This document shows positions 56,569-64,000 of a stretch of 64,000 bases of DNA, one piece after another; position 1 is the stretch's first letter; every line of letters begins with the position of its first letter. The translations under genes and the position numbers were made by a program. The stretch is from an uncultured Alistipes sp. (GTDB lineage: Bacteria; Bacteroidota; Bacteroidia; Bacteroidales; Rikenellaceae). The notes under the pieces are model-generated. The model did not search any database. It was not told the DNA's origin and saw only the letters and a program-made list of their open reading frames with translations. Where the stretch lies: NCBI GenBank assembly GCA_910577475.1, contig CAJTLJ010000009.1, forward strand, positions 44,933 through 108,932, given 5' to 3'.

Positions 56569-58134
56569 ATGTGCCGGCATATGGATCAAGGATATTATAA
56601 CACTAATTATAGGGATATTACATCAGTTGATATAATATTCTCCTTGTGGATGTTATATGTTATATCGAGATGTTGCTTCCCCTCATTCGAATGCTGCGGC
56701 TTATATCCGTATTGCTGTATAGCCCTATGTTATTTATTGATGCGTCGTTTCAGAGTCTACTCGACTATCGTATTTGCCGGAATAATGTGCATCGGAATGT
56801 GGCAGGCAGCACTGGCAATAGGGCAGCATTTTGATCGACTGAATAGCAGCCATCGGTTATTCGACATTACCGGCTCGTTCGGTAATCCGGGACAATTGGG
56901 CGGTTTTCTGGCAATAAGCATTATTGCTACGATTTGCATGTGGAGCCGCTTCCTGAAGTGCCGATATGCCGCATGGTTTTTTATACCTGCCGCGATTCAG
57001 GGTTATGCGCTTGTGCTGTCGGATTCACGGGCCGGATGGCTGAGCGCCATGTGCGGAGCAATAGCGTTGTGGATATTGAAAAGGAGGAAAACGAGATTGA
57101 ACAGAAATCGGTTGATTCTGCTATTTGTTACGTTAATAATTGTTATCGGAGGACTGTACAAATATAAACCGCAATCTGCAGATGGCCGTCTTTTGGTATG
57201 GCGGGTTACTGCGGATATGATTGCAGACAAGCCTATTCTGGGGCACGGCATCGGCGGATTCAATAAAAATTACATGTTTTATCAGGCGGATTATTTTACG
57301 GAGCATCCGGAATCCGCTTATTCGCAATACTCCGATAATATTGCCTATCCATACAACGAGTTCCTGCATGTATTGGCAGATCAGGGTATTATAGGGCTGG
57401 TTTTGATATTGGGGCTGCTTGTCGCCGTATTGAAGACGCCGGCAAATAATAACGAATATAAGGCTGCAATAATCGGATATATCGTATTCGCTCAATTCTC
57501 TTATCCTTCGTATGTCCCCGGCCTTTTGGTATTGTTTCCGATACTGATTGCGTCGATTCAAAGCAAACCTTCGGTTGTTAGCATTCCCCGCTGTATACAT
57601 TGGGGTTCAGTCGTTTTCTCGATTATCCTGTTCGTATATGTCGGAATGGAATATTCGTTCCGAAAAGAGTGCCGCGAAACAATTCCGCAGCTGTTCTCCG
57701 CAAATCCTTCGAAAGCGGCTCATGCCAGACAATTCGCCGAGGACCATTATCATCGCCTGTCGGGCTACCCGCGCATGGCCGATGTCTACGGTCAATACGT
57801 CTATGCCGAGGGCGATCCGAAACGTGCGATGATCGTGCTGAAAGACCTTGAACGAATCGTACCTACGTCGGAATTGTTTTGCGATTTGGGAGATTTATAT
57901 AAGGCAGAGAAAGATTGGAATCGGGCTCTTGCCTGCTATCGGACGGCGTATGCGATGATTCCCCGCCGATTGACTCCGGTCTATAAGCTGTTCGAGACCT
58001 ATCGCGACTCGGGAGATACGATTTCAGCCCGGGAGCAGGCCCTGAAAGCGCTGTCGGTTCCGGTTCGGACGGAGGGCACGCGGACCTTGAGGATAAAAGC
58101 GGAGATGAAGCGATATTTGGCAGCAACAAACTAA
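56569..58134 (+). CDS. O-antigen ligase/Wzy-like membrane protein with C-terminal TPR-like tail
   Basis: 521 aa. About ten to twelve membrane helices with the O-antigen ligase (Wzy_C) pattern: SFGNPGQLGGFLA, SDSRAGWLSA, and GHGIGGFNKNYMFYQ in the large loop, then a soluble C-terminal part (about 410-521) with TPR-like helices (LCDLGDLYKAEKDWNRALAC). Such proteins join glycan to lipid or protein. No glycan locus is adjacent, so the substrate is unknown. AT-rich, at the border of the mobile region. Start 56569 (or 56581). Confidence 0.78.
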   Translation: MCRHMDQGYYNTNYRDITSVDIIFSLWMLYVISRCCFPSFECCGLYPYCCIALCYLLMRRFRVYSTIVFAGIMCIGMWQAALAIGQHFDRLNSSHRLFDITGSFGNPGQLGGFLAISIIATICMWSRFLKCRYAAWFFIPAAIQGYALVLSDSRAGWLSAMCGAIALWILKRRKTRLNRNRLILLFVTLIIVIGGLYKYKPQSADGRLLVWRVTADMIADKPILGHGIGGFNKNYMFYQADYFTEHPESAYSQYSDNIAYPYNEFLHVLADQGIIGLVLILGLLVAVLKTPANNNEYKAAIIGYIVFAQFSYPSYVPGLLVLFPILIASIQSKPSVVSIPRCIHWGSVVFSIILFVYVGMEYSFRKECRETIPQLFSANPSKAAHARQFAEDHYHRLSGYPRMADVYGQYVYAEGDPKRAMIVLKDLERIVPTSELFCDLGDLYKAEKDWNRALACYRTAYAMIPRRLTPVYKLFETYRDSGDTISAREQALKALSVPVRTEGTRTLRIKAEMKRYLAATN

Positions 58135-58137
58135 ACG

Positions 58138-58165
58138 AAAAGACAGCCCACGAAGGCTGTCTTTT
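58138..58165. terminator. Bidirectional terminator after the O-antigen-ligase-like gene
   Basis: 11-bp stem AAAAGACAGCC (58138-58148) with GGCTGTCTTTT (58155-58165), loop of six; serves both convergent genes. Confidence 0.85.
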
Positions 58166-58172
58166 CCCGCAA

Positions 58173-59150
58173 TCAGATCTCTACGATCCGCCAGCCGGTG
58201 ACGATGTAATTCCCGTTATAAATGGGCCCTGTGTAGTTCTGCTGGTACAGCATCTTGAACATGGCGGCCCGATCGTCGGGCAGCGGCGTACTTGGCGGGT
58301 TCTCCATCCTGATAAAATTGGATGCCCGATGACAGATCGGAACATACAGCAGTTCTCCACGGGTCGGTACGGGGACGGAGAGAAGCTGCCGCCCGTCGCA
58401 GTATATCTCCATGCGGTAGCCTTTGCCGAATTTGGCTTTCAGTTCGCCCAACTGCTGCTCCAGCACGCCTCCGCCAGTCCCCGTCCGGAAGACAATCCGA
58501 CGGGTGCAGCCTTTCGGCGAATCGGCATCGCGCATCAGACGTCCCTCGGGCGTCCGCAACCGAATATCCAGTGTCAGCGGAATGTCGTCCAATAGACTGC
58601 GATAGATCATCTTCTGCTTCAGGATCTTTACCTCGCGGCCGACGATCTCGTCGCCGTAATCGTTGACAAAACCGCCTTTGTCGTTCATGTTGGCGAACTG
58701 CACCTCCTCGATGAACAGAGGCGGAACGGTCATAACGGGCAGGGCCTCTCCGGATCGGGGAACGAAGCGAATCCGGTTGGTTCCCGTAAGGAGCTCCACC
58801 GCGTAAACGCCCTTTTCGATATCCTTGAACAGCACGACCGAATATTTCGAATCGATCAGCGTGGCCGAACAGCCGTAAACCGGGACCCGGACCCGCTTTT
58901 TTCGCTCCGTCCCGTAAGTCTCCTGCCAATCGCCCGAGCCCGATAATCTGTAGGAGGTAACTCCTTTCAGCCGCAGACGACGATTATCAGGCATCAGCAC
59001 GATGCCGTCGGGGTGTTCCGAATCGAGCACGATCGAACAACCCTCCGTATAGCGTTCGTCCGGCAACTGACTGCTCTCGAAATGGTAGACTGCCCGGCTA
59101 TAGGCAGACCCGGATAGAAACATCAAAAGTAAAACGGCGAAATATTTCAT
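58173..59150 (-). CDS. Hypothetical secreted protein, paralog of 60216-61154
   Basis: 325 aa. Signal peptide (FAVLLLMFLSGSAYS), mature end starting RAVYHFESS. Beta-rich with few cysteines; no family recognised. It shares AVYHFESS after the signal, the PPLFIxxVxFAN block, DIPxTLDIR, CTxRxVFRTG and the closing GW(R/K)I(V/I)E with the gene at 60216-61154, so the two are tandem paralogs. Start at 59150 by its signal peptide; the frame extends upstream without one. Confidence 0.7.
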   Translation of the reverse strand: MKYFAVLLLMFLSGSAYSRAVYHFESSQLPDERYTEGCSIVLDSEHPDGIVLMPDNRRLRLKGVTSYRLSGSGDWQETYGTERKKRVRVPVYGCSATLIDSKYSVVLFKDIEKGVYAVELLTGTNRIRFVPRSGEALPVMTVPPLFIEEVQFANMNDKGGFVNDYGDEIVGREVKILKQKMIYRSLLDDIPLTLDIRLRTPEGRLMRDADSPKGCTRRIVFRTGTGGGVLEQQLGELKAKFGKGYRMEIYCDGRQLLSVPVPTRGELLYVPICHRASNFIRMENPPSTPLPDDRAAMFKMLYQQNYTGPIYNGNYIVTGWRIVEI

Positions 59151-59157
59151 AATTCTG

Positions 59158-60189
59158 TTAAAAATAGAAATATACATATTTCCTACAAGTTGGGCAATAT
59201 AACACGGCATTATCAATCTCATCCAGTAACATTGATCCAATATATGTCCCACACGCAGCATGACGTAAGTAAACAATAATGTCCGGATCGTAGCCATCCG
59301 TATCATCACTGGAATCATCGGATATATCCGGTATTACGTCCGGATTGCAATCTGGGTAATTTTCATAAAACCACTGTTCATTCGTCAAGCCGTCGGCCCC
59401 CACCAAATCCGAGCCCGTTCCAGGGTCCGTTTCAGGATTAGTTTCAGGATCAGGCTCTTCATCCTCAGGGTTATAATTGCCATCATCATCAAAATGTGGG
59501 TCGTAATAGTCGTCCCAATCGTCATATTCACCCCAAGATCTTGTGTCGACCTTCTTCTCGAACTTTATAATTTTTATAACTCCTATTGAATGCAGTATTT
59601 CCCATAACTTCATGCCCTTATTTTGTAGGATCGTTTTACCATGTTTAATCCGTTCTACAGATGTTAATTTACCCAATAGATTATAATTACATACAATTCC
59701 AGAAAAATTCTGTTCATATGGAATAAAATCATTAACGCGAGAAATCAAAGAAGTTTGTCCTTCAGGAATAACAATCTTTAAAAGAATTTGAATAGGAGCA
59801 TTTTCGCAAACTTCAAATGCTATAAATTGATTAACTTTTGATATAAATACCTCGCTCTTTACTCCAGTAAAATTGGCTCCAATTACACCATTACGACAGT
59901 TGGAATTCACTGGGCAAAGAATAAGAATGTCCTTGCCCTTTTGTTGTCTTGTTGCATGCGCCCAATCTGGAATATAGTCTATTGGAAAGAGTTTATCCTG
60001 ATGCTTTATTTCACAATCACTTATATAATTTTGGAATATTGATTCGAATACTTCTTTTGCATTCTCAATTGAAAATGTTGTTTCAGATTCTTGTAATGAT
60101 TGTGACTGTACTGATGTTTCATCATTACATGCATATAATGATATTAGTACAAATATTATTATTTGTACTTTCAACAGAAAATATTTCAT
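59158..60189 (-). CDS. AT-rich hypothetical lipoprotein with acidic linker and zinc-ribbon-like end
   Basis: 343 aa. Lipobox LYAC. An N-terminal domain of about 215 residues of unknown family, a very acidic D/E/P/N-rich linker (YDDWDDYYDPHFDDDGN, about 225-270), and a tail with CG..., then CPTCRKYVYFYF, which looks like a zinc ribbon (HAACGT and CPTC). Far more AT-rich than both neighbours, and placed exactly between two paralogs, so it was probably acquired separately. Start at 60189. Function unknown. Confidence 0.65.
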   Translation of the reverse strand: MKYFLLKVQIIIFVLISLYACNDETSVQSQSLQESETTFSIENAKEVFESIFQNYISDCEIKHQDKLFPIDYIPDWAHATRQQKGKDILILCPVNSNCRNGVIGANFTGVKSEVFISKVNQFIAFEVCENAPIQILLKIVIPEGQTSLISRVNDFIPYEQNFSGIVCNYNLLGKLTSVERIKHGKTILQNKGMKLWEILHSIGVIKIIKFEKKVDTRSWGEYDDWDDYYDPHFDDDGNYNPEDEEPDPETNPETDPGTGSDLVGADGLTNEQWFYENYPDCNPDVIPDISDDSSDDTDGYDPDIIVYLRHAACGTYIGSMLLDEIDNAVLYCPTCRKYVYFYF

Positions 60190-60215
60190 ATTGCAATATT
60201 TTAACATTAATACAT

Positions 60216-61154
60216 TTACTCGCTTTCAATAATTTTCCAGCCGATGATGTTGACGCTGGAATCTTCCGATATTCGCCCCGTGTAGTTTTTCAGATAGAGC
60301 TCTTTCATTTTCTCTTCCCGCTGCTGTTCCGACAATGCGAGCAGCCACCGGGGCTCCCACACCTTGCCGACAGCATCCGTGATCGGCACATACCTCAATC
60401 TGCCGCGTGCCGGAACGGGGATGGAAATCAGCTTTTCGCCACCGCACACGATCTCCATCCGGCAGCCTTTCCCGAAACAGGCCTTCAGCCGGCCGAGGTA
60501 CTGCTCCGTTTCGGCCGCACGTTCCGAGCCGGTGCGGAACACAGCGCGGCACGTACAATCCGCAGGCGACTGCGCATCGCGCATCAGAACGCCCTGCGCA
60601 TCCGTGATCCGGATGTCGAGCGTTACCGGAATATCCGGCGTAAGGGTCCGGTAGACGATTTTCCAGGCCAGATAAACGATGTCATCCCGTTCGATGCGGC
60701 TCCCGTAATCGTTGATCTTTCTTCCGCGCCTGTTTTCGTTGGCGAACAGCACCTGTCCGATGAAGAGGGGCGGCAGCTTCGTGACGCTCACCGCCTTGCC
60801 GTCGTTCGGCTCGAACCGGATCCGGTTGTTCTTTTTCCGGAGCTCGATCGCGGAGATACCTCGATCCAGACTCTTTTCGAAAGCTACGGTCACGCTCTTG
60901 GCTGCGGTCGCATAGGTCTCGATCCACGTTCCGTCGTCCGACAGCTCGGAGGAGAGGACCCCGGCCAGGTCCAGATGCTTATGGAGCGGAAAGAGGTAAA
61001 GGCGGGCAGGAGATTCGCCCTCGAACTCCACCACGGCATCCGGACCGAACTGGCTGTCCGATACCACACTGCTCTCGAAATGGTAGACCGCCCGCCCATA
61101 GCTCGGCAGCGCCACGAGGCATATCAGCGGAATAAGAAGGTAAAAGCGTTTCAT
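60216..61154 (-). CDS. Hypothetical secreted protein, paralog of 58173-59150
   Basis: 312 aa. Signal peptide (YLLIPLICLVALPSYG) then RAVYHFESS. Same layout and motifs as 58173-59150: PPLFIGQVLFAN, DIPVTLDIRI, CTCRAVFRTGSE, and the end GWKIIESE. Family not recognised. Two bases downstream of the helical protein gene, so in one transcript with it. Confidence 0.7.
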   Translation of the reverse strand: MKRFYLLIPLICLVALPSYGRAVYHFESSVVSDSQFGPDAVVEFEGESPARLYLFPLHKHLDLAGVLSSELSDDGTWIETYATAAKSVTVAFEKSLDRGISAIELRKKNNRIRFEPNDGKAVSVTKLPPLFIGQVLFANENRRGRKINDYGSRIERDDIVYLAWKIVYRTLTPDIPVTLDIRITDAQGVLMRDAQSPADCTCRAVFRTGSERAAETEQYLGRLKACFGKGCRMEIVCGGEKLISIPVPARGRLRYVPITDAVGKVWEPRWLLALSEQQREEKMKELYLKNYTGRISEDSSVNIIGWKIIESE

Positions 61155-61156
61155 AA

Positions 61157-61969
61157 CTATTTGGCTTTTCGTCTATTCTGCTCTGCCCGAAGATAATCTG
61201 AGTGCCACTTTTCGAATTGCTCCGCAGAAAGGATTTTTTGCATTTGTTCAATTTTCCACTCTTTGACAGCCTGAATCTTCGTCTTTTTCTCCGCGGCAGA
61301 AATCGCACTCTTCTTAATCGTATAAATATCGACGGCCTTTTTGTTTTCGATTCGTTTGTACTGCTCGAACTGCTCGTCGGTAAATCGGTATTTGTTTTTG
61401 TATTTGCGTTCCAATTCCGTATTTTTGAATGCGATCCACTCGGCAAATTTTTCATCGCCGATCAAACGTTTTACATCAGCACGATAATTCTTCTCCAAGA
61501 TTTCGCTTTGACTTTTTTGTTCCCTGGCCGGCAGATCCCGATCCGTCAATTCTTTCCGTTTCGCTTCGTAATCCGCCTTCAATGCTCCCATTTGAATGGC
61601 TTTTGTTTTGGACAGTTTCAACCGGGCGATTTCACCGGATCGGGCAGCCTTGAATGCTTCGGGGTCGAACTTCGCACGTTGTTCGGGCGAAAGTATTCCG
61701 GCGACCTTCCGATAATATTCGTCCGTTATGATCTCTCGTTCTTCTCGATACCTCTGTTCCGACAGATTACGTGCCTTCAGGGCTTCTATCCGGTCCGTCC
61801 TTTCGCGGGAAAATACTTGAATGGATTGAGCTTGATCCGCTGTCAATCCGTACTCTTTCATCAACTCTTGCCGCTGCTTTTCGTTGGCGGCATATTCAGA
61901 TTGCGCATGAACCCGGCTGCTGCCGATCATTCCGAAAAAGACGAACAATAAATAAATTTTAATCTTCAT
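61157..61969 (-). CDS. Helical coiled-coil exported protein (LTXXQ/Spy-like)
   Basis: 270 aa. Signal peptide ending SRVHA, then an almost all-helical body with repeats such as LTADQAQSIQVF, LSPEQRAKFD and LSAEQFEKW, the LTxxQ-type pattern of periplasmic Spy/CpxP-like chaperone or sensor proteins. Longer than Spy. No catalytic motif. Second gene of the set that reads left from 63698. Confidence 0.7.
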   Translation of the reverse strand: MKIKIYLLFVFFGMIGSSRVHAQSEYAANEKQRQELMKEYGLTADQAQSIQVFSRERTDRIEALKARNLSEQRYREEREIITDEYYRKVAGILSPEQRAKFDPEAFKAARSGEIARLKLSKTKAIQMGALKADYEAKRKELTDRDLPAREQKSQSEILEKNYRADVKRLIGDEKFAEWIAFKNTELERKYKNKYRFTDEQFEQYKRIENKKAVDIYTIKKSAISAAEKKTKIQAVKEWKIEQMQKILSAEQFEKWHSDYLRAEQNRRKAK

Positions 61970-62003
61970 AGCTAAATAGTTTTAAGTTATGTTAATGTTT
62001 GTT

Positions 62004-63698
62004 TTACCACCAGATTTGAATTCCGTTTTCATAAGTAAACGGGCGCTCCTCCCGGCCCCGAGTCAAGTCGCGCAGCCACAATAAAGCTCCTTTCGGAACA
62101 TTCGTATATTCCAGTGTGCAATCCGAAGCCGTCTGCCTGCCTAAACTGATCCAACGGTCCTTCCAATAGAACAGTTCGTATTCGTCCCCGGGCGAGATCT
62201 CGTTGTCGTCATTCCGGGGACAAAACCCGATTCGGGAGATCGGAACGGGTTTGCCGAAATCCAAACCGACCCATAAATCGAGGCCTCCGGGCAATTCGAA
62301 ATACGTCAGGGGGTCGCCGTCGAAAACATTCGGCAATGAAGCCTCCGACATCAATATTTCCGGTGCGATTGTTTCACCGGAAAGATTCCGGCCGGATGAA
62401 TCCTTCGCCTGCAATTCGCCGATGCTGAACAGTCCGCGCGGTTTCCGATAGCGTAAATACCGATAGGCCTTTTTCGTTTGAAGTTCGACAGACTGCATCC
62501 TGCTCAGAGGCGTGTCCGCAATCTGGAATACCGGAACGGCATCGGAAAAATCCGGTCTGTTCGCGCATTCGAAAATCCCGTCGACCATCGAATCGGCAAA
62601 CCTTATCACCCGAATCAAACGGGGGTATTTGCGGGTTAACCGGACCGTCTCCTGTTCTTCGGATGCCGCAAGAAGCCTCTGCCCCTCATCCGAGACGATG
62701 ACAGGCCGGCCGCACGGTATGACCCCTTTGTCCGTATAAACCGAAGGTAAATATACGATACCGTTTCCGATGTTTTCTCCTTTAGCGGATTCGAATCCGT
62801 TCATATTCGAACCGTCGCCGACGTTTTCGAACAACGTATTTTTCCCTCTGTTTTCCGTATACGCGACCGGAATCCACCCATGCGGGTGAAAAACGGAAAG
62901 ATAGGTTATTTTGTTCCCGATAGTTTCCGGTACGGCGATTCCGACCTGTTGTTTCCCTATCCGATGGCAGGCCGTTACATCCATTATTCTGAAATCCTGA
63001 AAAAGAGAGGGGAGCTCTTCCGTTTTCCTATATTTATAGAGAGGCGTATTCATTTGCAGGGAGTACATCCTCCGATAAATCTTAGGAGCTTTCTGCGACA
63101 ACAGGGCATTGTCTCCGTTATCGTTGACATCCTGGAAAACGGCGACCGAATCATCGGGCAGAATAACGCTGCAAAACGAGTGTCCGTTATTATTGCTGCC
63201 CCAATTGGGTACGAACTCGAAAGCGGCGGGAATCCCCATGGACCGCATCGCCATCGCGGCCAAAATAGCCCGGTCGTCGCATTTCCCGAATCGGCCTGAA
63301 ATCGTGGCACTATATCCCATTGTCGGGTTTTTCCATGCGGACGGATCCGTATTTATGGTGATTTTCCGATTGATTTTTGCCGCTACCGTCAGCATCCGGT
63401 CGCTGTCGCTTCGCTCGATAGCGAGTTTGTCGGGAATATCTTCTCTCCAGTAGTATTCTACGGGTTCCGACGCTATTCGCGGGGGCAATACGTATTCCAG
63501 AAAGTAACGGTCTTTGTACGAATCCTTCCACGGACAACGCTGCCAGGTTTCGCATGCGAGCGATAACGTCGATTGCAGCGAATCCGGATGAATCGTTTTG
63601 TCATTTTTTAGAAAATCGTATCCTGCATTCCGAATGTCGGGAGTTCCGCACGCCGCAGCGAATAGGATCAGCAGCGAAACGGGTATATGATTTTTCAT
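62004..63698 (-). CDS. Transglutaminase-like lipoprotein with C-terminal discoidin-like domain
   Basis: 564 aa. Lipobox AAAC. Transglutaminase-like core with the Cys-His-Asp triad order: C140 in GRFGKCDDR, H173 in NNNGHSFCSV, D190 in VFQDVND. The C-terminal 150 residues resemble a discoidin/F5-F8 type C fold (LDLWVGLDFGKPVPISRIGF). Transglutaminase-like proteins cut or modify peptide bonds; the discoidin part may bind glycans. First gene of a leftward set of five, promoter at 63716-63723. Confidence 0.75.
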   Translation of the reverse strand: MKNHIPVSLLILFAAACGTPDIRNAGYDFLKNDKTIHPDSLQSTLSLACETWQRCPWKDSYKDRYFLEYVLPPRIASEPVEYYWREDIPDKLAIERSDSDRMLTVAAKINRKITINTDPSAWKNPTMGYSATISGRFGKCDDRAILAAMAMRSMGIPAAFEFVPNWGSNNNGHSFCSVILPDDSVAVFQDVNDNGDNALLSQKAPKIYRRMYSLQMNTPLYKYRKTEELPSLFQDFRIMDVTACHRIGKQQVGIAVPETIGNKITYLSVFHPHGWIPVAYTENRGKNTLFENVGDGSNMNGFESAKGENIGNGIVYLPSVYTDKGVIPCGRPVIVSDEGQRLLAASEEQETVRLTRKYPRLIRVIRFADSMVDGIFECANRPDFSDAVPVFQIADTPLSRMQSVELQTKKAYRYLRYRKPRGLFSIGELQAKDSSGRNLSGETIAPEILMSEASLPNVFDGDPLTYFELPGGLDLWVGLDFGKPVPISRIGFCPRNDDNEISPGDEYELFYWKDRWISLGRQTASDCTLEYTNVPKGALLWLRDLTRGREERPFTYENGIQIWW

Positions 63699-63715
63699 AA
63701 AAAACAGCTTTTATG

Positions 63716-63723
63716 CAAATATA
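63716..63723 (-). promoter_or_regulatory. -7 box for the transglutaminase gene set
   Basis: TATATTTG on the minus strand, 17 bases before the start at 63698. Confidence 0.55.
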
Positions 63724-63746
63724 ATAAAAATTTGCGAAAATATTCG

Positions 63747-63754
63747 TATATTTG
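63747..63754 (+). promoter_or_regulatory. -7 box for the right-edge lipoprotein gene
   Basis: TATATTTG, 30 bases before the ATG; divergent from the transglutaminase promoter. Confidence 0.5.
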
Positions 63755-63784
63755 TCAAAAGCAAACAGCTACACAATAATATTT

Positions 63785-64000
63785 ATGAAAATAGTCATTA
63801 AATTATTCGGGATTGTATTGCTTATGCTCGTCTCGTGCACGAGAGATCCTGCCGATACGAGGCCCCGGAACGAAGCTCCCGGAGCATTATCCGTAGAGGA
63901 AGCTCGACGGTTTTTCGAGGATCGGGCCGACCGCTATTTCCAGTTGACCCGCACCGGCATACATCCAAGAGGCTTCAGGGGCCTGAATCCCGGCGAGTTT
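63785..64000 (+). CDS. Lipoprotein, N-terminal part only
   Basis: 72 residues are visible before the right edge. Signal peptide with lipobox LVSC, then SVEEARRFFEDRADRYFQLTR, an opening seen in Bacteroidetes lipoproteins of unknown role. Family cannot be fixed from this part. Confidence 0.65.
   Translation, partial: MKIVIKLFGIVLLMLVSCTRDPADTRPRNEAPGALSVEEARRFFEDRADRYFQLTRTGIHPRGFRGLNPGEF

Overview
The window looks like a chromosome segment of a GC-rich gut Bacteroidales bacterium, most probably Alistipes or a close relative in Rikenellaceae. This genus call is inference. It rests on Bacteroidetes-type -7 promoter boxes (TAnnTTTG) in front of many genes, families typical of the phylum (GH97, DUF5606, DUF5689, BtuG-type surface lipoproteins, RteC), and little use of Shine-Dalgarno sites.

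Layout. 1-30.7 kb is mostly core: a GH97 glycosidase cut by the left edge, uvrC, tRNA-Leu(CAA), a large AT-richer UvrD-type helicase, tRNA-Lys(TTT), carboxynorspermidine synthase, ybaK back to back with a HAD phosphatase, a DUF486 membrane protein, a three-gene HNH/coiled-coil/DUF4407 cassette, a duplicated 143-bp block at the end of der, der, an MFS-barrel-phoH run, pepD, a lipid kinase, small lipoproteins, a cysteine-rich lipoprotein beside a MauE-thioredoxin protein, a MATE pump, an RluB-type pseudouridine synthase, obg, two DUF5689 lipoproteins, an MscS channel, a DUF5606 gene and argS.

30.8-56.4 kb is an accessory region. It starts with two tandem structured repeats that resemble small RNA genes, each behind its own -7 box, and a broken BRO-family gene. 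A cobalamin riboswitch then leads a vitamin B12 acquisition operon: four surface lipoproteins including a BtuG-type propeller, the TonB receptor BtuB, then BtuF, BtuC and BtuD behind an internal terminator. Next come parts of a CTnDOT-like conjugative transposon: rteC (broken by an in-frame stop), an HTH gene, a parDE pair, a methylase-helicase gene (broken by a frameshift in helicase motif V), DUF1896, topB and a DUF4099/DUF3945 protein. No integrase, mobilization or transfer gene is in the window, so this reads as a decaying element next to, or once carrying, a B12 uptake operon.

56.5-64 kb holds an AT-rich O-antigen-ligase-like gene and a convergent five-gene set of exported proteins: a transglutaminase-like lipoprotein, a helical periplasmic protein, and two paralogous secreted proteins on either side of a very AT-rich lipoprotein. 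The start of another lipoprotein gene is cut by the right edge. I recognise no function for this cluster.
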